A stretch of 64,000 nt of DNA from Setophaga petechia (lineage: Eukaryota > Chordata > Aves > Passeriformes > Parulidae): NCBI GenBank assembly GCA_024362935.1, contig JANCRA010000032.1, positions 6,685,001 through 6,749,000 on the forward strand, written 5' to 3'. Both the position numbers and the translations under genes were made by a program. Every line of letters starts with the position of its first letter. Within the stretch, counting starts at the first letter, position 1. Positions 24,885 through 36,819 of this stretch are shown one piece after another. The notes beneath the pieces are model-generated. The model saw only the letters and a list, made by a program, of their open reading frames with translations, ran no database searches and was not told where the DNA came from.

Positions 24885-27800
24885 GCTACATGGTAGATCC
24901 ATAGATGCGTTTTAGGCTCAAGATAGTTTTTCTGCAGCCTATGAAATTTTGTTTGTACTTTCCCCCTTCTTTGTGTTTCTGATCTAATAATTTTACTGTT
25001 CTGAAAATGGAACTTCAAAGCTTGGTGTTCATTATGTTATTCAAGAATAAGAGCACCAGCAATGAATTAGACAGCAAATACCCTGGATTCACCAACAATT
25101 CCTTCTCCACCCCCAATGAGACACAATCTTTCTCCCTGTGCTCCAAGCATTTGCTGGTTTTGTCCCCATTTGGTCCTTAGCCTCTGATTAACTCAGTTTT
25201 CCCCTCACCACACATGCTTTGTGGGGCCAATGACTCCTTTTTAATGCTGTGTGAGTCCTCTGGCTGCCATTCCCCATTCCACTGTAGCTCAAGCAGCCCC
25301 TCAGTGGAAAGCAGCAGGTATCCCTTCCCCTTGCCAGCACTCTGTGCTGTTCCCACAGCCACAGCTCATGTCCCTGCTGTTCTTCATACTTTGGGAGCCC
25401 AAGCAGGATTTGAGCATCCTTACCTAGAACCCTCATGTTTGCTGCAACTCTGACCCTCTGTTCTACCTGCTCCCTTCATGCACCTGTTCTCCAGAGCCAT
25501 TTAGCTCCCCACAGAAAGAAGGTGCTGGACAGAAACCCCAGACAACTCACTCACCTGCTTGGTGCCTATGCTACCAGGGCAATGTGGCACCATGTGTCAT
25601 CAGCCTCTGCCTGCAAAGGGGTGGGCAATGTCAAGATCATTTTGCAAATTGAAATACAGCAGCAGTCGTGTTTATGACTTGAGAGGGCTGTGAGAAGAGC
25701 CTCTTCCTGCCTCCTGGCACACCTGTTTCTCTCCAAGAGTTCAGGAAAGCCTGCCTGATTCAGAGTCCCTTGGAGTCCCCCAGGCCCTGGCCTGGGGCAG
25801 CTCTTAGAAGATGCCTAATCTGACTAAATGTGTTGCTCTGTGTAAGCAGTGGAAAAGTCGTATTTGCAGTGGTAGCAATGTATTCTATAACAAAGCCCCA
25901 TAGTAGAAAATTATTTATTTCCATGATTATTTGCTTGAAATAAAAAAAGGGTTATAGAAACATAATTTCAAGAAGATAAAACTATCAAGTGCACAACAGC
26001 AGCTGTAGAACTACATTTCTTTTACAGCTTGTCTGAAGTGTCACCTTGCAGGGACCTGAGGGCATGTTAAAGTGAAGAGCTTTAAAACAGCGAACAACGA
26101 AAGCTCATTCTTCTCCAAAAAAGGCAAACAGGAAACTTGTTTAAAGGACAAAGCTTTCGGTGCATAGCAAGTGCTTGTGTTCACATGTGTGCTCAGGTTG
26201 CTTTCAGAGTCTGCTTTTTGGCTCTCTTGGCTCTGTCTCCAAAAGACATCTACAAAAACTCATGTATGTGTGTAAGTGCCAAATGTGTACACAGCATCTC
26301 AGTCACTTTGACAGCAAGCGACAGTTAATTCAAACCATGCATTGCAGGGAGCTCATCCTTTCATGATAAATGGTGGTATTGATAGATGAGTTATTTTTGC
26401 ATTGAACTAAATTATATCAAATCTCAGCCCACAAGTGTGCAGCAGAAAGGGTAGCATTTTTCTTTTTTACAAATAAGCTACGTTTATTATTTTTCTTCTG
26501 CACTATTCACATGTAATTAAAAGTGACCCAAACCCACGTAAATTATATGCCAATTAAAACCCTTTCATCTTTGTTGTCGTGACATGACATACTGGATATA
26601 CAAATCTGTTTACAAAAAAACCCAAAACTAAAAATATAACTAACAAAAACCCTGCCATAAGACCACCCCATCTCTTAGCACCTCATAGTGACATAAGTTT
26701 AAAGCCTCAAGGAAACAACTATTGAGTTTGCCTGTCTGCATGGAATCAGTTCTATACATTTTTCTTGCCCAGACTGTTACATATATAAAGCTCCTCACCT
26801 GAAACCCTGATGTCTTGTTTATTTCTCACACATGTATTCTTCTTGTAGGAAGAACTCAAAGCTGTATACAGAGATAAAAATTTGTTTTCCCTAATTTATG
26901 TGCCCAAGAAAGCAAACTTCTCTAAAAGGGAGTAACTTCAATTTTTAAAGTGTAAAGATAGAATTGTGCTGTTCCTGCTCCCAGTGCAGCATCAGCATCT
27001 GGCTGAAGTCAGCGTGCTTGCTAACAGAAATGTATATTAGCTTAGTCAGCAGTTTCTCAAATAAAAACAATTAGTTTACAATACAAATGTCAGTGTTCAG
27101 AAAATGCTAGAACATTTAAACTTCAAAGCTACTCAAAAGCCTGGAAATACAAACCTAAGATGACCACATTGATACCACCTATTACCCCTTCACTGAAGTC
27201 TGCCCTGCAACATCTTTCTCCTAAACCTCTGCTGTGTTCTCTGCTTGCACTCTGAATAATTGTTCTTTAACAGATGAAAATGTATTCCTATAACTTTAAT
27301 AAGGACTAAAGGCTTGATTACAGGGTATGGTTAGCACATTTCAGAGGAGTATATGGTTTCCACAGATCAATTTATTGGTGCAGGTGTATGACACACTTTG
27401 AGTAAAACGGGACGACATCAAATACTCTCTCTGTTTAATTTGGAACAGGGAGCTGAATTTCCAACACCTGCATCTCAAGAGAGTGCCAAAGCTATGGGGT
27501 TATTGAATATTTGCAGCAGGGCCACTTTATGGTTTTGATTTTTTTTAAACTGGGTGTATTTACCCAAACTTTAAGTGGATTCCAAAGCAAATGGGCTTTG
27601 TGTGGCCATGAAGCAATTTCCCACACACTTCCACAGCTTAACTGTGCACCCCCAGCCCCTTTCCCCTGGGGACCCCAGAGGTTTTATGGTGCACTACAAC
27701 ATGTGATAAGGGTGCCTTGTGAGCCATTGACAAGTGCACAAATGCAAGGTCTTTGCAAAGGTCCCAGTGAGAAGAGCTTCATCTGGAGCTGGCTACTGGC

Positions 27801-30235
27801 CACAAGACACTGAAAATCAGAAATCATTCTTCATGCTTGCTAGTGTTCGTGGAGCTATTTGCCTCTTAGCTGTCTTTGACTTTAACTAGCCTGGACTAAT
27901 GTCCAGCATTTTTCCCAGGAAAGTTTCCTACTTCACGGGGGGTCAGACCAGATTCACAACAGAAACAGTGCCATAATGGACTCAGTGCTGCACAGCAGAC
28001 ACGGAAGGTGGCAGCACCCTTGCTACAGCCAGAGTCTGGGAAGAGACACCTCAAAACAGAAATCTTAAAAATGCCTTGGCCATGACCCTGGCAGGGCTAA
28101 GAAACCTGACAAGCTTGGCCATACAGTCCTCCAGACTCACCCCAAATTCCAGCCTATGGAACACTTCCTACGACTGCTCCATATCTTTGCACTTAATACC
28201 CCCATTACCTACAGGGCAACAACACAAGGCCAAACACCTCCACCTGCCAGGATCCTCCTTTGTTTGAACACAGTTTTGTAAATCTTCCCTCTAAGTGGCT
28301 GGGAGCCGGCTGGGTGGGCTCCATAGAGAGGGAGCTGTTCAGAGCCCCTGGCCAGGCAGCATGGCTACACAGGCTCTCCTGGGTTTGTCCAGCTCCCTCC
28401 TCTTGCAGCTTTTCTGTTTTGCATGAGACAGTTTTTGTCTCTTTTTCACTCACTCACATGACTTCCAAACCTAGTGACTGGGGCACCACCTGGGTCAGGG
28501 TTTGGAAACTGGGCTACAGTTCTTACTCTGGGCTAAATTTAGATATATTATTACCCAGAGCCTACATCTCCATACAGTTTGGCAGGTGTGTACGGACACC
28601 CTAGCCACCATGTGGCAGCATTATTTTTCTTTTGCTCTCCAAATTGCCACTTATGCCTAGGAAAATGTAACAGTTAAAAAGCAAAAGGAATAGACAGGCA
28701 GACACCCCTTTTGGAATACAGAAGAGCTAGGGCTGGGGATACTGCTGTGAGTAAAACAGCTGAAATCTTCACAGACTGAGAAACACATTGAGTCCAGATC
28801 TCCCACCTGAGCTCCCTGAGCATGTAACAGTGTGACCATGCTCAGTGGGAGGACTTGATGTGTGGCATGTGGGTCTGTTCATCCAGCACAGGCCAAGCCA
28901 GGTAAAGCATGTCCAGAAGCACACGTTCAGGCATGCAAGGAACTCACTGGATGCAAACGTGGGTGTTGAGGTATGTAGGCACCTCTGCGGTGAAGAGGAG
29001 GCAAGCAAGATTTCTTAGTATCTAAGTTTCAGACTTAGCATGTGAAGTGACTTGTCTGCTAGGCATCCAAGTTCCTCCTTGGGATTAAGTCCTTGAAGAT
29101 GATCTAACAGAAAGTGTCTGCTTCTCACTTCAGAGTGCTGCTGAATCAAAGACTCTGAGAGTGTCTGTTGTTCTGTGCACTTTTCACACACCCAGCAGTA
29201 ATTGCTCTTCTGTGATTAAGGAAAAGTGCTTTATCTATATATACAAAAAAAGCATAAAAACTCCAGATGAAAAATATTGCAGAGTTGAGCAGAATTGTTT
29301 ATGAGTTTGCATTTGTTCTGCGAAAGTCAACATACCTATAAAGATAAGCAAAGGTCTCTGTGCACTTCTTGTTAGATTAATCCATCTAGAATTAGTAATG
29401 GTAGGGAAAATACTACAGAGAGCAGATTCTGCATGTATTTCTGGGAAACTTGAGCTGTTAGCAATGTCTTTGCACTTGGCTTTGCAAGGGGAAAAGCAGA
29501 TGTCTTTCACTCATTTTGATTAAACTCACAGAGTTTCAGCAGCTTGTGTAGGAATTGCACCTTGAAATTTTAATCCAGCTCTGACTGGATAGGCACAGGC
29601 AACAGCATATAAAAGTACATCAACATTTTGTTAAAATAAATGGCAAAACCACTGACAACATCAGGACTGAGGCAGCATCTCAAGTCTTCCCACTCAAATC
29701 TTTATGCCAAACTGTCTTAAAATGGCATGAACAGAAAGTTCTGAAGAAACAAAACAAATCCAGACATCACGCTTTCCTCTCATTTTCTTTCATTCTGCAT
29801 TTTAGAATTCCAGAAAAAAGGCATGCATACAGAGAATTTTTTTTTTACTTTAGCTGCTAAACGCCTGTATCATTCCACTGCTTTTGTCTTATTTTTGGGA
29901 CATATATTTTAAGAAATAATTTTATGATGCTTCTTATGAGCATCTCTGAAAGTCTCCAGGGAGGCTTGCATAATTAGCAAGATCTTACTGAATTAATAAG
30001 CCAGAGCACTTTTTTAAAGGCATTAAAATAATGCCAAGGCTGTGCTGAGGATGTTGAGCTCAACTACAGTGCTTTGTTGAAAGCAAGCACTCCCTTCCAA
30101 AGCAGCCAGTGGCTCTACCAGCTGTAAGCCCATCACTTTGCAGTCACAGACTCTTGCAGTGATGCCATACAAAGCCTTTCGAGCCGCTACAAACCACAGC
30201 AAGTTCAAAACCTGACTCATGTCTAGAACTTCGAC
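24885..30235. other. Unique non-coding stretch
   Basis: No recognised gene. At 25100-25690 the plus strand is C/T-rich. Inside it the minus strand has a good acceptor (ending CCCTTTGCAG) 56 bases before a perfect donor GCAG|GTGAGT near 25554, but all three frames are closed, so at most a non-coding RNA exon would fit. An AT-rich block at 26380-26600 has developmental-enhancer-like composition, which I cannot test. Confidence 0.45.
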
Positions 30236-30380
30236 TCCCTCTCTGTTGCTGGCTTAGTCACTGCCAGCAGCCCTGCATGCATCTGCTGATCCTGCGGCGT
30301 CCTCAGCACCGTTCCTCCTGTGGGAAAGCCCTGGTTAGTCAGACTCGCAGCAAGGCAGGGTATTGTTAGATTTCTCTTAC

Positions 30381-30458
30381 CATTGTGCTGCTTTGTTCTT
30401 CCTGCATTCTCATCTTAATGACGGTGCGAGCTGTTGGCCTTCCACACTTTCTTTGTGC
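30381..30458 (-). other. Candidate coding exon (78 nt), weak
   Basis: On the minus strand an acceptor-like site (TTTACATAG, preceded by a moderately pyrimidine-rich tract) is followed by 78 nt with one frame fully open for 26 codons, ending at ATG|GTAAGA. The peptide starts AQRKCGRPTARTVIKMRMQE and ends EQSSTM. An ATG also lies inside, so it could instead be a first coding exon starting MRMQEEQ. The surrounding 30270-30510 is slightly enriched in CpG (GCGGCGTCC, GACGGTGCGAG, GGCGGAG). I do not recognise the peptide. Splice-like pairs of this kind arise by chance in 64 kb, so confidence is low. Confidence 0.13.
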
Positions 30459-30514
30459 CTATGTAAATTCAGTGTTTGATGCAGAAGAGGCGGAGACAAT
30501 TTCTAAGTCAAGGG

Positions 30515-33500
30515 GCAGGTGTGAGTGAAAGGAGCAACCCAACAGCCAAACTATTTGAAAAAGAAACCTTTAATGTCTCATCAGCTCAGCGCTAAAAAAA
30601 AAAAAAGCCTTCATAACTTGCCTCGAAAACTGGAAAAACAGGGTGTCTAGCTATAATTTAAGACATTAATAACAACAAGATATTGCAGTTCCCTGACACA
30701 TTTTGACTTTTGCATGGTGAAATGCTATCTTAAAACTAGGTCTGATTATAAAAATGTGAAACACGGTCAGTGACAAAGAAATTACAGACAGGTTTAGCCC
30801 AGGCTATATTTTGGAACACACCTGAAAAAACTGTTCTTTCCCTTTCTTAAATGGACATTCTGAAAAGGATATTTGCACTGTAACAACTTTACAGGACTGA
30901 CCATGGTCTTCAGAGGTATTTAGTGCAGCCTTGGGATGTGAGACCTCAATTAACATAAAAAGTTTCAGCAAAAAGTATTTTTTACCTGCAAGCAATGAGT
31001 ATACACTTTTCCAGTCTGGGAGTCTCCTTTCCAGCACAGAAAAAACAGTAAAGCAAGAACGAACACATCCTGTCAGATGGGAACAGAGGACAGTACAAGC
31101 TGTCTAAATCTCCACAATTTATTTTTATTTCCCTGGTCTAGAAAAGGCTTTCAGGCCTGGAGTTAAAGCTTAAGAGCATGAACAGCTTGCTTGCCTTTTG
31201 TGGGACAATGTGACTATTTGAAGTTTTGAGTGTGCTTATAAGCTCCACCATTGTAAGTTACGATTTACAGAAAACAGGCACATAAAGTTCCCTCACCACA
31301 AGCATCTTTACAGTCATCATGGAAATCTCAACAAGAAACCAAAAGTCAAATTTCTTATTGGATTTATTCCTTCTGCTGAAATAATAATTTTTTTCCATGG
31401 CTGACTCATCTAGAAAATTTTTATGAAGTTAGTAGCAAATGCTCTTTGCCCCTTCAAAGCTATCACATAAAGATAACAATGTTTTCTTTTAATCTTTTTT
31501 TTCATTACTGAATATTATGCTTACAACAGTCCTGCTTTGCTACAGATGGTTTCCTGTTGTTTCTGCCAAATGTGAAATAGCTATAAAACTTGAAAAGGTT
31601 CTGATGCTGTCACTGCATGAAAAATCACATCTACAAGGGAAAATTAAATATGAGCCTTAGCCTTTAATTTCTTTAATCTTACTTAGTAAGTGAACTTTTT
31701 TACTCCCACCCCCAACTCAAAGCTTCCGATAACATGACCTGAAGGGAAAAACACAGCTATGTATTTCAGTCAGGTATAAAGCCTTCATTAACAAAAACAA
31801 AAAAAGAGGAAGGGGAAGTAGATAATTCTCATGTCCAGATCAACCAAACAGCCACCAACTCCAGCTGACAAGAGCAGTGCCTTTGGCACAGTTTCATAAA
31901 ATACATAAAGTCATTTCTGTTAGTAGACTGTGAAGTTCCTGTTTTCAGTGCTATAATAAGGAAATCTGTCACCTTAACAGAAAAATTACTAGAAAATTGT
32001 TTGTGCAATCCCAAGGGGACAGAGGCTTTGCTCCTTGCGTGGGCAAACCTCACTGAACTCAATGACAGCTTTACTTGCATGCAAGAGTATTAAGAAAGAC
32101 TTCAAAGACAAAATTGAATTTTATACATATGATGAAGAAAACTCATGATGCTCTGATGCTCTCTATAGGCATAGTTCAGTGTCAAATGGGCAAAGGGCTA
32201 GGAAAAGTGTATTTTACCAGCAAAGTAACTTACTAAGGCACATAACTTATGAGTGGAGCATCAATGAACAAGTGAGCTTCACAGCTCTCTCAAATTTCTG
32301 TCAGTGTTCGACTGGCACCACATCAACAGACTCATTTTCTAGTAAAAAAAAATCAGGGAGCATTTAACCACATCCTTCTACCAACAAGGTAAGACTGCTC
32401 AGTGCCATGGATCTGCCTCTACAGGCACTGGGGGTAGAGACACAGAGAGTAAATGTGAGAAATTGCTCTGTCATTTTGAGTGCATTTGTCTGCTGCTGTA
32501 CATAGAAGGTCTGATATCTTCGAGCTCTGCAGCACGAGAAGCAAGTTCTGTGTTACACCGGAGATTTGGCAAGCACCCATTTCTGCAGGAAAAAAGTCAT
32601 TTAATTGTAATCTCGCCCAACCAAGACATTAGACCTCAACTTCCCAGCTGCTCAGATCCCTACTAGGGATCATTCTAGGGTTTGGATCTGATACTCATTT
32701 GCTATAAGAGGAGTTTCACTCTTGGTTGGAAAGAGAAGTTGGTGGAGTTTTAGGTTTTTTTAACCTGTGGTGCCTTTCCCTGCTGTGGAGGCTGTAATTT
32801 AAAAGTGGAGGTAGAGGTGACATTGTGGGCAGGAGTGAGTGGAAAATATGTACACTCATCAAGCTGCAAGCAGATGTCTCATCTACATGTGGACGTGCCT
32901 CTCCCATGTGCTGTACCCCCAAGGGCACCACTCACTGCCTCCTCAAAGTTGCTCCTGGTGTTTCCCCATGCATAGATATTTGCAGCAGAGATACCCATTT
33001 GTTTGTTTAGTCTGACTTCCACCAGAGCTAAATTAGAAACAGCTTATGCAAGCTCTGGGAGACCTGCACTATACTGGGCACACTCCTGTAGTTCAGCCCA
33101 GCTGTGGCTCCTTGGTCATTGTGAAGATATCCAGATCTGGGAGAGCAGAGGTGTAAGGCACCTGTAAGGCTGACATGCTGGACCTGCTGCTTTCTCTAAG
33201 AGACCATGCCTGGTGCCTGATTTTGTTGTCTGTGAAAACCACTGACTGATCACTTGAGCCAGGAAAACACTCACAGACAAGCACCCTTTATTTCTCTTTT
33301 GCAGTGTAGCCTGTGTACAAGGGGATCTTGCAAGAAAATCAGAAATTGACAGGCAGGTTGGATATCTGCTGACATGACTGGAGGGTCTCCTGTTGGCTTT
33401 ATTGGCAAGTATATTGAGTCCCTTTACATTAGTTTTATCAGGTTGGGTTTTTTTGGTTGTTTTTTTAAATTTATTACCATTATATAATTTGGTCACCAGC

Positions 33501-36500
33501 TGAATCATTTGCACCTTTCACATCCAGTTAAATATGGCAAAGTGCTAGTAATGGATTTTTCTCACAACTGGTTAGAAACCATGATAAAAAACATAACCCT
33601 ACCACATCAGAGAGGTTCTTCATATACCATAAAATATTTGCATTTAGGTTTCCTTGTTGCTAGCCAGTGCCATCTGTTATCTGTTTTGGTCTGCTTATAA
33701 GAACTGGCAATTTTTGAAAATTGAAAGCAAGACAAGAACAATGGCTTTTTCCTTTGTATTTTACTCCCCAAAGAAACCAACTGGATCTACACATGCACAG
33801 AAAATATACCCCTCCAACTGGCAATATATTAGCACATGCTTTTTCTGTATGGAAAATTTAAAGAGACAAGACTCATCACAGGGAAGTATTTGAATTTAAT
33901 GAAATAAATCTGTGCCCCACAATGCCTGGATACTCAGTTTTACTTTTGTCTCTCTTGGAGGGTGTTGACACTCAGACTTGGTGATGGAATAAATGGTGAC
34001 AGCTGAGATAGTTACTGCCCTCAGCTGTGCACTCTGTCCCTCTCTTGGAAATTATTACCCTCCTGCAGCTGACAAAACTGGATGCTTCGTGAAACCAGCT
34101 TCAGACTGCCAGACTTCACGCCAGCCCATAAACTCCCGTGGCTTGGAGGTGAGCCCACGAGCCATTGAGCCATGCCTGCTGTGCAGGTGGTAAACACTCA
34201 GACAGAAAGGGGGTGGCCAGTTGAAGGTGCTGCTGCTTCGCTTGGCCCCTGTCACGTACCACTGTATGGGTGGCAGCCCACAGATCATTCTTTCCTATGT
34301 TTTTAAGTACAAATGTGTCTAACTCAGGGGACACATTGTCACAGCTACCCACCAAGAGAAGAAACGGCAAAATCCCGAGCGACAAAAAGAGAACAAGTCC
34401 CCAGGCTTTCTGGTTTTTGTGGACTCCAATAGGAAGACAAATGTTACTTAAGGATGGTAATTTCAAGTTTTGCTTTGTTATAAGAGGTAAATTGAAATCC
34501 CTCATGTTTGAGGGTGTCGACTGTTTCATAGTTTGGAACTATGCAGGCTATAAACCAGCACCAGGTATTTTAATAGACTCTCTCTATTTTAGCCTTTGAT
34601 ATCATCTGTTCCTCATATTTTTGCATCCCAGTGTTTCTCTTCCAAGATGTGTGATATAGATATACAGGGTCTTTTAGTCTTCTTTTCAGTGACAGAACCA
34701 AGTTCTAAAAAGCCTCAATTTATCAGCAATTACTGTACAGATCTTTTTCCCTCCCTGATCCTTATTCCAAGAAGTGGAGTGTGTATAGAGTTCCAAAAGA
34801 AAAATGGAGCATGTCCTAGGAGTGCATCTTTCTAGCCTGGATAATTACAAATATCTAATCCTGAACTAATAAAATGGTTCTTGCTTCAAACGAAATGCAA
34901 AATTCTGACAATCTGCAAATAATTGTGTGCTGCTTAACTGGCACTTCAGTAGTTTTTGTTTGTGATATATCCAGAGGAAGAGATGGATGCACTGTCAGAA
35001 TTAAAGCTCTCTCATTATTTGTCCATATGTTTCTGCTTTGGTCCCCAGGCTGTTATGTTGCTGTACAGAGAATAAGGCCTAGTTTTCATATGCATATGGA
35101 ATAAGGAAAAGGGTGAATTATTCCTGGGTTCATTTTTACTAAAGAGCTGATTTGGACTTGGATGCAGCTAAGTTTTGCAGCACCGTATCATTCTTGGCTG
35201 CAAAGCCCGAAGAACCAGAGGCTCATTGAGATGATCTTCAGGGGATGTGCATTCATCAGCACTTGCACAGCAGAGACAAAGACAGAAAGAAACTGGAAGT
35301 AATGGATTTTTCTATGCCAGGCTCCAGTAAGGAGGAAGTATCTCACTGAAGATTGGTTGGGAAGAGCTGAATGCTGAAGAGTAGCAACTAGATTGATCTT
35401 GAAGATCAAAAGGGTCTCTAGGTCCATCAACATTCAGGATGCTGCAAGTATAATCAAACTAAGTTTTCTGAACTCTTTACTTTTTTCTCCCCAATTCACC
35501 CATAGCCATTGATTGTATCAAAGTAACATTCTCAAAACACAATATACTGTACACATTTTATTATCACAGCAGGACCCTGGATGGTCAGGCCTTTGAGAAC
35601 CTCCTAGCTTCCTATGCACCACATGTAAAGCAAAGATCAGCTGAGATACCACCAACTGCTGGAGAGGTTCCTTGTGGGACAGGAAATGGGACAACATCAA
35701 CCTCCTCAAAAAGTCTTTCTGCTATAAAACTTATACAGCTCTGGCAGTCCCTTCTGCTACATAAACTCTTACCAGCCATCTCCTCCCAAAAAGCAAACAG
35801 GAAAAATTTAAGGCACCAAATAAAAAAAAAAATCTCAGCTCTGCAGAAGAGAGTCTAAAAAAGAATGCCAGAAATTCTGTGAAATCCTCTAGGGACTTAG
35901 CTATTGATTTTGCACTGCAGATGGTCAGACATTATGGTAATGTGGCAATGTAAAACCTGTTGCTAGATTCATGGTGAGTGATTCAGTTCAAGCATTGTGG
36001 CTTAACTTCACAGAATGACACTTCTGACATTTCAAAACTAGCACTTGCTTACGTCAGATCAGGAGGATGTGGCTCTGACTCCATCTCCACAGAGATTTGA
36101 AAATCCACTGGCAAAGCTTTAACTTCTTCCTAAGACAATAGCAGATAATGCTTTTAAAGTCATTTTTGTTTATCTTTTATTCTTTTGTTTCTAATGGACT
36201 CCTTCTGAATTTGAAAATAACGTCCTCTCTACTTTTGGTCTGATTTTCCCAGTGGAAAGAAACTGAAAAAGCTGATCTACGTCAAGTCAGAAGAAATGTG
36301 TGCAAAGTTAATATAATTCAGGAAACAGCGTTTCATCACTGGATGTAGCCAAAGAGCCAGCAAGAGCTGAGCACACCACCCTTGTGGGAGTTTTGCCATT
36401 GACTGCATCGGCCCAGAATCTTATCCATGTGTAATAGAATTGGATGAGTGATAAATCAAAAAAAGGAACAGCAAGTTACTTGGCCTCCAAATAATATTTG

Positions 36501-36670
36501 TATGTTCTAGTTTTCACTGTATGAAGGTTCTTAGTTTTCTGGGACAAGTATAGTTGAACACTTGGTCCATAAAGTGACCATTGGCAGAGGTCAGTTACAC
36601 TTTGCTAAGGTGGACAGTTTTACACATCACAATTCCATCCTTGTTCAGTAATAATCTAATTCTTTATAGG
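30515..36670. other. Unique non-coding stretch
   Basis: AT-rich, with A or T runs at about 30594-30605 and 33445-33470. The longest ORFs are 132 codons (minus, 33116-33514) and 137 codons (minus, 34116-34529). Neither has a recognisable domain, and the second overlaps a 109-codon plus-strand ORF. No transposon recognised. Confidence 0.45.
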
Positions 36671-36677
36671 CACTTAC

Positions 36678-36812
36678 CTTTTCGGAACATACGTGGCAAG
36701 AAAGTGTCTCTGTTTTTGCAAATACCTCCCTGACCTATAGATACACCAGCCAAAACTTTTCTACATGTTAGGAAAGAAGGGTTTTCTGCAACAAAAGTTG
36801 CTACTTCACAAC
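36678..36812 (-). other. Candidate coding exon (135 nt, symmetric phase 1), weak
   Basis: On the minus strand an acceptor ending CTTTTTACTCAACAG is followed by 135 nt and a near-consensus donor AAAAG|GTAAGT. One frame stays open across the whole segment if the exon enters in phase 1 and leaves in phase 1, a symmetric class common for extracellular domains. The peptide begins CEVATFVAENPSFLTCRKVL and later has GICKNRDTFLP, giving three cysteines. Its length is typical of a vertebrate internal exon. I do not recognise the protein and see no partner exon nearby. An open frame of 44 codons has a chance probability of several percent per frame, so this may be accidental. Confidence 0.15.
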
Positions 36813-36819
36813 CTGTTGA

